Positions 8,202 to 15,539 of a DNA stretch of 34,466 nucleotides are shown piece by piece. The position numbers and the translations under genes are program-made. The stretch is from Verrucomicrobiota bacterium (GTDB taxonomy: Bacteria; Verrucomicrobiota; Verrucomicrobiia; Chthoniobacterales; UBA10450), in the NCBI GenBank assembly GCA_003219435.1, contig QHOW01000091.1, positions 1 through 34,466 of the forward strand, written 5' to 3'. Each line of letters begins with the position of its first letter. Positions within the stretch are counted from its first letter, which is position 1. The notes beneath the pieces were generated by a model that was not told the origin of the DNA, did not search any database, and was given only the letters and a program-made list of their open reading frames with translations.

Positions 8202-8818
8202 TTAGGTAGCTTTGGCGCTTTCGCTGTGCATAAACCATTGGCCTACACGACGCGCAAAACGAAGAGAGGGAAGTTCTAGAATGAAATAGAGAGCCCACGC
8301 CAAAAGGACGGAAATCGCGACGCAAACGACTGCCGAGATGAGCACGTTACTGGCATGAGACATTGCCGCACGGCGCAAGCAAACATACAACCCGCATCCG
8401 AGGGAGCAGATAACGAACATGCGAAACAAGTACAGAGGAAAAGAAATTTTGCCCAAAAACGCCATCGCTCGGCTTTCGAGAGCGTGATGGAGCTTGGAGG
8501 AAAATGCCACTCCTCCAACAATCAGAATAGCTGGGAGTACGGGCCAGCGGACTTTGCCGATTCTAATTCGCATTTTGCTAGCCTCCCCAGCGTCCCTGCT
8601 TATAAACGGGGCATTGCAGTCCGCATTTTCTTTGTCCTGAGCGGATTCGTTCTTTCGCTTTCGTATTTTCGAAAGAAACAGGCGCGAGTTTAACAGCGGC
8701 TGTATCGCGACGATATCTTCGGCTGATTGAATACAACGGCGAGAGCTGCGATACCTCGGATGCTTTCGAGATATACAAGCCTTCGCCCGCGATATTGCTC
8801 TAGCTCAGTAAGACTCAT
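8202..8818 (-). pseudogene. Acyltransferase-3 (OafA-like) relic with an inverted internal segment
   Basis: Three pieces of one membrane acyltransferase (Acyl_transf_3, which O-acylates sugars) are present. The N-terminus is on the minus strand from ATG 8818 (MSLTELEQYRGRR, then LESIRGIAALAVVFN). The C-terminus is on the minus strand 8573-8202 (FLGKISFPLYLFRMFV, ending ELPSLRFARRV). Between them the next conserved block of the family, IFFVLSGFVLSLSYFRK, is encoded on the opposite (plus) strand. Around 200 residues of the middle are missing. The gene cannot make a working enzyme; the track ORF 8202-8573 is only its tail. Confidence 0.8.
8601..8693 (+). pseudogene. Inverted acyltransferase segment
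   Basis: Plus-strand frame YKRGIAVRIFFVLSGFVLSL... is the second conserved block of acyltransferase-3 proteins (after the LESIRGIAAL block). It is flipped relative to the pieces on either side. No clear inverted repeats flank it. Confidence 0.7.
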
Positions 8819-9003
8819 GAGCACGCTCCATCAGCCGCCCGTTTGGAAGCGATCAATGCTGCGAAGTTGTCGAAGGAGGCCGATGCGCGGAAACTAAAAG
8901 GCAAGGCCCGAGTATCTTGGATGCTGAAGAAACTCAACAAGGATATTCGAACCGATGAACGCCAACTCCGGAGAATTCTGGCGAAGTCTCGCGATGGAAA
9001 TTA
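8804..9003 (+). pseudogene. Orphan C-terminal coding tail, basic and helical
   Basis: A plus-strand frame open from 8804 to the TAA at 9001-9003 encodes a Lys/Arg/Ala-rich helical segment (RLEAINAAKLSKEADARKLK...). There is no start codon before an internal Met and no recognised family. It looks like the end of a lost gene. Low confidence. Confidence 0.25.
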
Positions 9004-9072
9004 ACTTCAACGATGTGACTAGACTATGCTGTAGGTGATTCAGCGCATGGCATCAGAGGGTTCTAAATACGA

Positions 9073-9219
9073 CTAACTTCGAACGCGCTTCAGGAATCCG
9101 TCTGGCGCATAATTAGTAAATTTCTCTCGCGCCAGCTTCCTCATGGCGTACAGCCAATAAGCTTGATTATTTCTTGTTTTGATGATTACGAAGCTCGGGA
9201 AGACACGGTTCGATGTTAG
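9073..9219 (-). pseudogene. Orphan C-terminal coding tail
   Basis: The minus-strand frame ends at a TAG at 9073-9075 and reads PSFVIIKTRNNQAYWLYAMR... to ...PDGFLKRVRS. The composition looks like real protein, but no start exists before it collides with the dehydratase gene at 9220. Probably the 3' end of a gene replaced by the plus-strand dehydratase. Family not recognised. Confidence 0.3.
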
Positions 9220-10218
9220 ATGAAAGAATCCAACAAAGTTGCCCTGATTACCGGAATCACTGGCCAGGATGGTTCATATTTATCCGAATTGCTCCTGGAG
9301 AAAGATTACACCGTGCATGGAATCGTGCGGCGCACGAGCAATCTGTTGCGATCGCGCATCGAGCATCTGCGGCGCGATGAAAAAATATACGGTCAACGAT
9401 TATTTCTGCACTATGGCGATCTCTCCGATAGCACGACCTTGCGTCGAATTCTCCACGATGTATGCCCGACAGAGCTGTATCATCTCGCCGGGCAAAGCCA
9501 TGTCGGCCTGAGTTTCGAAATTCCCGAATCGACATGCGAGGAGACGGGCATGGCAACGCTGCGGCTGTTAGAAATCGTGCGCGCACATCCGTTGCCCGTG
9601 AAATTTTATCATGCTTCGAGCGCGGAAATTTTTGGAGCCGCATCCGCTTCGCCGCAAACTGAGAACACCCCGCTGCGGCCGACCAGCCCATATGGTTGCG
9701 CCAAAGCGTTCGCGACACAATTGGCACGGGTTTATCGACAATCGTACGGACTGTTTGTTTGCAATGGTATTCTTTACAACCATGAGTCGCCACGCCGCGG
9801 GGAAAATTTCGTGACGCGCAAGATCGCACGCGCGGCCGCGCGGATCGCTCGAAATCGCGATGATGATCTTGTCCTCGGAAACCTGGAAAGCCGAAGAGAT
9901 TGGGGCCGTGCCCAAGATTACGTGCAGGCGATGTGGTTAATGCTGCAGCACGAGACAGCCGATGATTACGTAGTGGCGACCGGAGAGGCACATTCCGTGC
10001 GTGAATTTGTCGAAGCAGCCTTCGCAGTTGTCGATCTTCCGTGGGAGAAATACGTAAAGCACGATCCTTCGTTCGATCGTCCTACCGAGCCGGTCCGCCT
10101 GGTCGGATGTGCGGAGAAGATTCGCAAAACGCTTGGTTGGAAGCCGGCTGGAAGTTTCGCACAACTCGTGCGCGAAATGGTTGACGCAGAGCTCGCTGCG
10201 ATCGATTCACGCCAGTAG
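9220..10218 (+). CDS. GDP-mannose 4,6-dehydratase-like protein (divergent paralogue)
   Basis: 332 residues, extended SDR. It has [10 protein letters not shown] (residues 11-20), [14 protein letters not shown], a catalytic SAE pair (S134/E136), YxxxK at Y158/K162, and [16 protein letters not shown], which is diagnostic for GMD. GMD converts GDP-mannose to GDP-4-keto-6-deoxymannose using bound NADP. Compared with the canonical copy at 10417-11430 it diverges at several conserved spots: AGQSHVGLSFEIPESTCEE replaces [19 protein letters not shown]. It may have another substrate or be a specialised dehydratase. It is the only plus-strand gene in this part and starts straight after a broken minus-strand tail, suggesting recent insertion. 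No clear Shine-Dalgarno precedes the ATG. Confidence 0.85.
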   Translation: MKESNKVALITGITGQDGSYLSELLLEKDYTVHGIVRRTSNLLRSRIEHLRRDEKIYGQRLFLHYGDLSDSTTLRRILHDVCPTELYHLAGQSHVGLSFEIPESTCEETGMATLRLLEIVRAHPLPVKFYHASSAEIFGAASASPQTENTPLRPTSPYGCAKAFATQLARVYRQSYGLFVCNGILYNHESPRRGENFVTRKIARAAARIARNRDDDLVLGNLESRRDWGRAQDYVQAMWLMLQHETADDYVVATGEAHSVREFVEAAFAVVDLPWEKYVKHDPSFDRPTEPVRLVGCAEKIRKTLGWKPAGSFAQLVREMVDAELAAIDSRQ

Positions 10219-10242
10219 GACGCAATCGCTGGGCGCGCCGAC

Positions 10243-10413
10243 TCATGTGGCGCGGCAGCGGGCTTTGAAACCTTTGCGCCAAATCCAACTGACTGCTTCG
10301 TCGCGTTGCCCGACGGCAGCAGCGCGTAATAAAAATTCGCGATGAAGTTTCGCGATATCGTCTTTTGCAGCCGGCGTCGTTGAACGCCGACCGCGGTCAG
10401 CGACTGCGACCAT
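10243..10413 (-). CDS. Small ORF after gmd, unknown function
   Basis: A 56-codon minus-strand frame, too short for the track, starts 3 nt past the gmd stop (ATG at 10413). It contains the helical segment DDIAKLHREFLLRAAAVG followed by an aromatic/basic tail (VSWIWRKGFKARC). The first ten codons overlap a palindromic repeat core (GCTGACCGCGGTC), so the true start may be later, or it may be the tail of a lost gene. Family not recognised. Confidence 0.35.
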   Translation of the reverse strand: MVAVADRGRRSTTPAAKDDIAKLHREFLLRAAAVGQRDEAVSWIWRKGFKARCRAT

Positions 10414-10416
10414 AGC

Positions 10417-11430
10417 TCACGGCATCTGACCGAGATGTCTTCTTGGAGTTTCACGGGAAAGCAATTCCATGTCCGCGTCAACCATGATGCGGACGAGCTC
10501 GCGAAAACGCACTTTCGGTTCCCAACCGAGAATCTTTTTCGCTTTTGAGGGGTCACCGACCAGGAGATCTACTTCCGCCGGACGCTCATAACGCGGGTCG
10601 TGTTTGACAAATTCCTTCCAATCGAGATCGACATGTGAAAAGGCCGTTTCGACAAACTCACGCACGGTGTGCGTTTCGCCGGTGGCGAGGACAAAATCAT
10701 CCCCTTCTCCATGCTGAAGGATGCGCCACATCCCTTCCACGTACTCAGGTGCATATCCCCAATCTCGTTTTGCATCGAGGGTTCCGAGAAACAATTCCTT
10801 TTGCAGGCCGTGTTTGATCGCGGCGACGGCGCGCGAAACTTTGCGGGTGACGAAAGTTTCGCCGCGACGCGGGCTTTCGTGATTGAACAAAATGCCATTG
10901 CTCGCGCAAAGGCCATAGCTCTCGCGGTAGTTTACCGTCGCCCAATAGGCGAACATCTTCGCCACACCATATGGGCTGCGCGGCCAGAACGGCGTCTTCT
11001 CGGTTTGCGGTACTTGCTGCGCCTTGCCAAACATTTCGCTGCTTGATGCCTGATAGAAACGGGAACGCAACCCCACTTCTCGAATCGCTTCCAAAATGCG
11101 GATCGTTCCCACGCCAGTGACGTCGGCAGTGTACTCGGGGATGTCGAAGCTTACTCGCACGTGGCTCTGCGCGCCCAGATGATAAATTTCGTCCGGCTTC
11201 AAATCGTAAAGAAGCTTCACCAAATTCACCGAGTCGCTGAGGTCTCCATAGTGCAGAAACATTCGGACGCCGTTGATGTGTGGATCGGCATAAAGGTGGT
11301 CGATGCGCGAAGTGTTGAATGTGCTCGCGCGGCGAATAATCCCGTGCACTTCGTAGCCTTTCTCAAGAAGCAGATCGGCGAGATAACTGCCATCCTGTCC
11401 AGTAATTCCGGTAATGAGAGCCTTCGTCAT
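10417..11430 (-). CDS. gmd: GDP-mannose 4,6-dehydratase
   Basis: 337 residues, close to the usual GMD length. All signature blocks are present: [16 protein letters not shown] (cofactor loop), [31 protein letters not shown], the catalytic SSE (S130/E132) with YGVAK (Y154/K158), [16 protein letters not shown], and the [11 protein letters not shown] segment. It catalyses GDP-D-mannose to GDP-4-keto-6-deoxy-D-mannose, the committed step to GDP-fucose, GDP-rhamnose, GDP-perosamine or GDP-6-deoxytalose. No fucose synthase or RMD-type reductase was recognised in this window, so the downstream sugar is not defined. It lies convergent to a second GMD-like gene and downstream of the rph relic on the same strand. 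Confidence 0.96.
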   Translation of the reverse strand: MTKALITGITGQDGSYLADLLLEKGYEVHGIIRRASTFNTSRIDHLYADPHINGVRMFLHYGDLSDSVNLVKLLYDLKPDEIYHLGAQSHVRVSFDIPEYTADVTGVGTIRILEAIREVGLRSRFYQASSSEMFGKAQQVPQTEKTPFWPRSPYGVAKMFAYWATVNYRESYGLCASNGILFNHESPRRGETFVTRKVSRAVAAIKHGLQKELFLGTLDAKRDWGYAPEYVEGMWRILQHGEGDDFVLATGETHTVREFVETAFSHVDLDWKEFVKHDPRYERPAEVDLLVGDPSKAKKILGWEPKVRFRELVRIMVDADMELLSRETPRRHLGQMP

Positions 11431-11481
11431 GAGCCGCGTCTCGCTTTAAGGCAAACGATATGCACGAGCAAACGATTTAGT

Positions 11482-11509
11482 TGTAGCCGCAGGCCCTGAC
11501 CGCGGTCAG
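11482..11509. repeat. Palindromic extragenic repeat core
   Basis: TGTAGCC is followed closely by CTGACCGCGGTCAG, a perfect 14-bp palindrome (11496-11509) that overlaps the rph stop codon. The core GCTGACCGCGGTC recurs near 10389 behind gmd. The TTGTAGCC lead-in recurs in the nested palindrome at 20519. This looks like a dispersed palindromic repeat family. Confidence 0.5.
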
Positions 11510-12054
11510 CTTTCCGGCGGCGTCACCATCAATCGGGCGAGCACGGCGCGTTGCGCAGCGATCAATTCGGCGATGCCTTTGCGGCCGAGCACCAGCATTT
11601 CGTCCAGTTGTGACTGCGAAAAAGTTGATTCTTCACCGGACCCCTGTACTTCCACGAACTCGCCGTCCTCGGTCGCCACGAGATTGAAATCGACGGCAAC
11701 GAGTTTGTCTTCTTCGTAGTTCAGATCGAGAATTTCATTGCCATCGAGAACGCCGGCGCTGACTGCGGCGACTAATTTCTGGACCGGAGGCGCGCCGAGC
11801 TTTTTTTTCCTTGCAAGTTTCCGGCAGGCGACCGCCAGGGCCAGGCTCGCCCCGGTAATCGCGGCCGTGCGGGTGCCGCCATCTGCTTGCAAGACATCGC
11901 AATCAATCCAGATCGTCCGCGGCCCAAGTTTTTCAAGATCGACAACCGCACGCAGGGATCGACCGATTAGCCGTTGAATCTCCGCGCTGCGTCCGTCGAT
12001 TCGGCCTTTTGCCACATCGCGCGGTTTTCGTGTCTGCGTCGAATATGGCAACAT
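11506..12054 (-). pseudogene. rph: Ribonuclease PH, 5'-truncated
   Basis: From the ATG at 12054 the frame is a clean RNase PH (MLPYSTQTRKPRD, GRSAEIQRLIGRSLRAVVDL, IDCDVLQADGGTRTA, then the DLNYEED and GEFVEVQGSGEE catalytic-core segments). RNase PH is a phosphorolytic 3'-5' exonuclease that trims tRNA precursors, usually ~240 residues. Here about the first 60-70 residues, with part of the core fold and hexamer interface, are missing and replaced by methyltransferase DNA. The extra 19 codons of track ORF 11506-12111 are that methyltransferase read in the wrong frame. Likely non-functional, unless another rph exists in the genome. Confidence 0.85.
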
Positions 12055-12582
12055 CGGCGCCGTATTCCGTTTCCACTTTGAAATCGTCGGGGGACGTATT
12101 CGGGTTCCCATGATAGCTCGGCGGCAATCCCTGCCGTGTCCTGGTCAAGCGCCCAACGACAATAGGAACCGTGTAAAATAAGCGGCCGCCAGGTTTCAGA
12201 ACGCGGTGCGATTCTCTTAACGCTGCCCTCGAATCGGGAACGTGTTCCAACGTGTCGGAATGGATGATGATGTCGATCGAAGCACTCGCAAAACTCACGG
12301 ATTCATCTCGATCACGGTAAGTTGCCGGATCGCTGAATTCCTGGCGCAAAGGTGCTCGAGGCTGCCATCAAACCCGAACGCCCTTGTTACGGCTGCAGCC
12401 AGCGTCATCGATCGTAGATTATTTTTGCAAGACACGCAGGAGAATCCCTGTTGAAGATTGATGTAATCGACCTCGCCGGGTGACAGCTTCCAGTCATCAA
12501 GCAGCTCCGGCCATAAGATCGTCTCCGCGGTGAATTGGCGCCTGCCGCATGCTGGGCACACTTCCAAGAGCGAACTCGGCAT
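12055..12582 (-). pseudogene. Zinc-finger class I SAM methyltransferase, frameshifted and 3'-truncated
   Basis: It starts at ATG 12582 with CPACGRRQF and a second Cys pair in GFSCVSCKNNLRSM, the zinc-ribbon head of a methyltransferase type found in glycan clusters. This frame reaches the SAM motif (LTVIEMNP) and stops. The rest continues in another frame: IIIHSDTLEHV, VLKPGGRLFYTVP, PSYHGNPNTSPDDF and ETEYGAD. There it breaks off at 12055 and joins rph. A small deletion and frameshift near 12300 plus the lost C-terminus make it a pseudogene. The track ORFs 12295-12582 and 11933-12349 are its two halves. Confidence 0.8.
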
Positions 12583-12625
12583 TTAGGAAACGTGCCTGCG
12601 CTTAAACGTGGCCTTGACCGTGCAA

Positions 12626-13351
12626 CTACATCTTGCGATCGGGGGCAATATCAAAGCGCGCGTTCCATGTAAGCGATCTGGTCTTGAACCAGGTCGCATC
12701 GAATTCTGCTTTCGCGAAAAGTGCCCATGTTTGCCTCGGATGTTTCCAATCCAGGATCTCAAATCCCAGATTCGCTTTGGCGGCGATTCGTTCTAATGTC
12801 TCTGGTTTGAAACTCACACAATCAGGATAAACCCAGCCCGTAAGGGTTGAATCATCAGCACTCGGCAAGAAGGTGGCGACGAGAGCGCCACCGCGGGTCA
12901 GACAGTGCGATATCCCGAAAAGCCATTCGGTAATCAGGTCAAGCCCGCAATGACTGAAGATGGATTGAGCTAGCGCGAAATCGACTGAGATCTTTGCCTC
13001 AATGAGCGGCTTAGGTGAATCAGAGAAGAAAAACTTCGGGCGTTTGATTTGCACCAGCGCTTCACCGGTCTCTCTTTTGATGCCTTCCGTTACTAACCAT
13101 TCGTTAGGCTCGATTCCGATATATTTGTCCTTGTTCAGGTAGGGAATTAGTAGTCGTCCGATGCGAAGCGAGCCGCACCCCACATCAAGTAACGAGTGGT
13201 GCTGCCGCAGGCCGAGCGTCGTCAGAAGATTGAACGTCATGGCCGCAATCAAATCGTAATCTTCTGGCGGGCCGACGTAAGCCCGATAATGATCGTCGCC
13301 AGGTCGGAGACCTAAACCGAGACTCTCGGAGTCGTCTGAGTGATCTACCAT
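12626..13351 (-). CDS. Class I SAM-dependent methyltransferase
   Basis: 241 residues. Motif I is LLDVGCGSLRIG (about 54-65), followed by YIGIEPN, the motif II acidic region. The post-motif ...CLTRGGALVATFLP follows the usual order of a Rossmann-fold methyltransferase. The HYRAYVGPPEDYDLIAAM head and the length resemble methyltransferases of polysaccharide clusters, which likely O-methylate a sugar or the glycan end (inference). Its ATG overlaps the sulfatase stop by 7 bp (ATGGTAG), so the two are co-translated. Downstream lies the broken zinc-finger methyltransferase. Confidence 0.85.
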   Translation of the reverse strand: MVDHSDDSESLGLGLRPGDDHYRAYVGPPEDYDLIAAMTFNLLTTLGLRQHHSLLDVGCGSLRIGRLLIPYLNKDKYIGIEPNEWLVTEGIKRETGEALVQIKRPKFFFSDSPKPLIEAKISVDFALAQSIFSHCGLDLITEWLFGISHCLTRGGALVATFLPSADDSTLTGWVYPDCVSFKPETLERIAAKANLGFEILDWKHPRQTWALFAKAEFDATWFKTRSLTWNARFDIAPDRKM

Positions 13352-14886
13352 TGACGTTTCAGGACGCTACCGTGGAAGTTCGTTAGCGCGTCTGCAGGTC
13401 TCTCTGGAAACCCCGTCACTTCGCGCGACTCATCGAACTGATAAATACGCTTGCGCGGACGCCGCCGAAAAGAAAACGACCGAAGCTTATCACCATCAAG
13501 GGCGTCTTTCGCGCCCGGCACACTGCAGGCGTGCACAGCCTTGGCATAGAGGGCGTCCCTCGTTGTGCACTCCAAAGCCGCGCAATTCGTGAGCTCTTGT
13601 GGATCTCGGATCCGACTGAATAATTGTTCGCGGCCACCGTTCGCCATAAAGATGTATTTCCACTCATCGGTCACGATCATGACTTTGAAAAACTCCGATC
13701 CCGGAGTCTCCGTCATCCCAGCGAGAAAACGGCGCGGCTCGGCTTCGCCTCGCAAGATGCCGAGAACATCAACCCCTTCGCGTAGCTCCGCTGCACCTCC
13801 CGCTTGCGTGGCAATTCCAAAGAGATCTGACAAACTGATTATTTCCGGCCTAACGACTCCGGCGGGCAATTGCGCCGGCCAACTGATGAGGAAGGGGATT
13901 CGGCACGAGGGATCGAAGAAATTTTGTTTTTGCCAGCCGTGGTGATCGCCTAACAAATCGCCGTGATCGGAAAAGAAACAGATCAAGGTGTTATTTGAGT
14001 TGGGACTTGCCTCAACCGCATCGAGCACTTTGCCGACACAAAAGTCGATGTATGAAATTTCACCGTAATATCGGGCCTTCACGATTCTAGCCAGCTGCGT
14101 GTTGAGCGCGTCCGCCCAAATCGCGTGCCGCATATAGGGAATTTCCTCATCCATGTGATCTTGCTCGATGCTGGCTGAAACTGGTTCCGGCATTTGCTCG
14201 GGATCGTACATCCGATTAAATGGAATCGGCGGCGCGAGTGGCGGATGCGGACCGACGAGCGAGAGGAAGCCAAAGTAAGGACGGCTGTCATTGGAACCTG
14301 CGATCTGCTCGACGACGCGATCAGTCGCCCACCACTCAACTCCTAGCTCCGCTGGTAAGGGGCTTCTTTGTGGCACGTAATACATTTCGGTTCGCTCGCC
14401 CATCGGTTGTTCCAGAAAATCAAATTCCGGGTGTTCTCGTGCCAGCCACGAAGCGTAATCGTCGCCCTTGCGTGTCACCGCAGTGTAAGTTTCCTCGCTG
14501 CGAGCAAAAATTTCAAACCCGAGATCCTCGTTCCACGGCGCAGTGTGAAATTTGCCGACGCCAAATGTTCGATAACCTAACCGCGACATCGTTCGACCAA
14601 GGTAAGCTCCACAGCGCTCTTCCATTTCTTTGGGCTGACCCGCGGCAGGTCTTGGCGGCGCGTTACTAAAAACGCGAGTCGTCGGCGGCTCGCAACCGGT
14701 CCGAATCGTATATCGGGCTGCGACACAGACCGGGCAGCTCGCGTACGCTTGGGTAAATGTAACGCCGCGTCGTACCAACCCATCCAGATTAGGAGTGTAG
14801 ATATCCGGGTTCCCAAGAGCAGCAATCGTGTCAAACCGCTGCTGGTCGGTCATGATGAACAAGATGTTAGGACGGTCTGAGGGCAT
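13345..14886 (-). CDS. Sulfatase (arylsulfatase/choline-sulfatase family)
   Basis: 513 residues. It has the N-terminal metal site ILFIMTDQQRFDT (D14/Q15) and the formylglycine signature CPVCVAARYTIRTG: C54-V-A-A-R58 fits C-x-(P/A)-x-R, where Cys is matured to formylglycine by FGE. The second metal site is FFSDHGDLLGDHH. These are zinc/calcium-dependent hydrolases of sulfate (or phosphonate) esters. No signal peptide is visible, so it seems cytosolic, unusual for a sulfatase acting on polymers; a small sulfated precursor may be the substrate. It is translationally linked to the downstream methyltransferase and begins 3 nt after a deleted purC relic. In the same locus the giant protein at 31123 has a sulfotransferase domain, so the island may both add and remove sulfate (inference). 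Confidence 0.92.
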   Translation of the reverse strand: MPSDRPNILFIMTDQQRFDTIAALGNPDIYTPNLDGLVRRGVTFTQAYASCPVCVAARYTIRTGCEPPTTRVFSNAPPRPAAGQPKEMEERCGAYLGRTMSRLGYRTFGVGKFHTAPWNEDLGFEIFARSEETYTAVTRKGDDYASWLAREHPEFDFLEQPMGERTEMYYVPQRSPLPAELGVEWWATDRVVEQIAGSNDSRPYFGFLSLVGPHPPLAPPIPFNRMYDPEQMPEPVSASIEQDHMDEEIPYMRHAIWADALNTQLARIVKARYYGEISYIDFCVGKVLDAVEASPNSNNTLICFFSDHGDLLGDHHGWQKQNFFDPSCRIPFLISWPAQLPAGVVRPEIISLSDLFGIATQAGGAAELREGVDVLGILRGEAEPRRFLAGMTETPGSEFFKVMIVTDEWKYIFMANGGREQLFSRIRDPQELTNCAALECTTRDALYAKAVHACSVPGAKDALDGDKLRSFSFRRRPRKRIYQFDESREVTGFPERPADALTNFHGSVLKRQW

Positions 14887-14889
14887 TTT

Positions 14890-15123
14890 TCAGTTGGAGA
14901 CGGATAGTGGGCACGACTTTCCAGGATCGCATCCCGTTAATCGTGCAAAAGCTTCGCGATATTTTGCCGAAGTCTTTCTGATGACATTCTGCGGCAACGA
15001 AGGCGCCGCCATTTCAGCCCAATCGAGCATCTCGCGATAATCGCGTGTGAAAGCCGAATTCAAATCTGTCGCGACAAATGGCAGCGTATCCCCCGGATTA
15101 AAAACTTCGCGCATTTTGCCGCT
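14890..15123 (-). pseudogene. purC: purC (SAICAR synthase) with internal deletion
   Basis: The 74-codon track ORF joins two ends of PurC. The start side reads RSGKMREVFNPGDTLPFVATDLNSAF, homologous to the purC head (G-K-V-R-D-x-Y-D-x-G-D...LLLVATDRISAF). The second half reads TRDYREMLDW, then LPQNVIRKTSAKYREAFARLTG, the normal C-terminus. Some 160-200 residues with most of the ATP and CAIR sites are gone, seemingly in frame. An in-frame TGA lies just before RSGK. PurC makes SAICAR in purine synthesis; this remnant cannot. It ends 3 nt before the sulfatase ATG, and so may provide leader and promoter for that operon. Confidence 0.75.
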
Positions 15124-15126
15124 GCG

Positions 15127-15478
15127 TCAGCCATCGCGGCAAACATAATTGACGATTATCGTCACTGAATCCCGGCCGGCCTCGTTGTAAAACAACATAC
15201 AAGCATGATTGGCCTGCGTTGGCGACCACAAGGGTCACTCCATCGGTCAGATCATATTGCCAATAGAATTTCATTTATCCCGATGATTTTCAGTCGGTAA
15301 TCAATCTTACCTAATCGCTTGAAAAGACCAATGCGTTGTTCGCTGCCAGAACTGCGGGCTTCCTCCGAACGCTTTCGGAGTTGAAACATTCGAAGCTAAT
15401 AAAGCTCTGCCTGATCTCGCTTTAAAGCCAGCGATCAAATCCCGCAGCAGGTAACCTTCGGACGCTCGCCGAGGAATT
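15127..15478 (+). repeat. Dispersed direct repeat, copy 1
   Basis: Shares an obviously related ~220-bp core (15254-15478) with 30825-31045, plus a 40-bp piece (15127-15167) with 30772-30812. Copy 1 has an extra ~75 bp between these parts. The core holds CTCCGAACGCTTTCGGAG (near-palindrome, 15363-15380), a TTGAAACA tail and AAAGCCAGCG. No protein is obvious in either copy. The copies differ at many sites, so they are not a recent duplication. Confidence 0.75.
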
Positions 15479-15539
15479 GCATTTGCGAACGCGAACGTTC
15501 AACGTTTGGCGTCGAACGTCCAGTAAAAACCGGGAGTCA

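Noticed and set aside
9257-9991. 244-residue minus-strand ORF opposite the GMD-like gene
   Set aside because: Full antisense of a clear GMD homologue; Arg/Ser/Pro-rich with no family features. A shadow ORF.
9966-10556. 196-residue minus-strand ORF spanning the GMD gene ends
   Set aside because: Antisense to the first GMD and out of frame with gmd; no domain. The short in-phase ORF 10243-10413 explains the middle better.
11506-12111. RNase PH read as complete with a novel N-terminus
   Set aside because: The first 19 codons are methyltransferase DNA in another frame; true homology begins mid-protein at MLPYSTQ.
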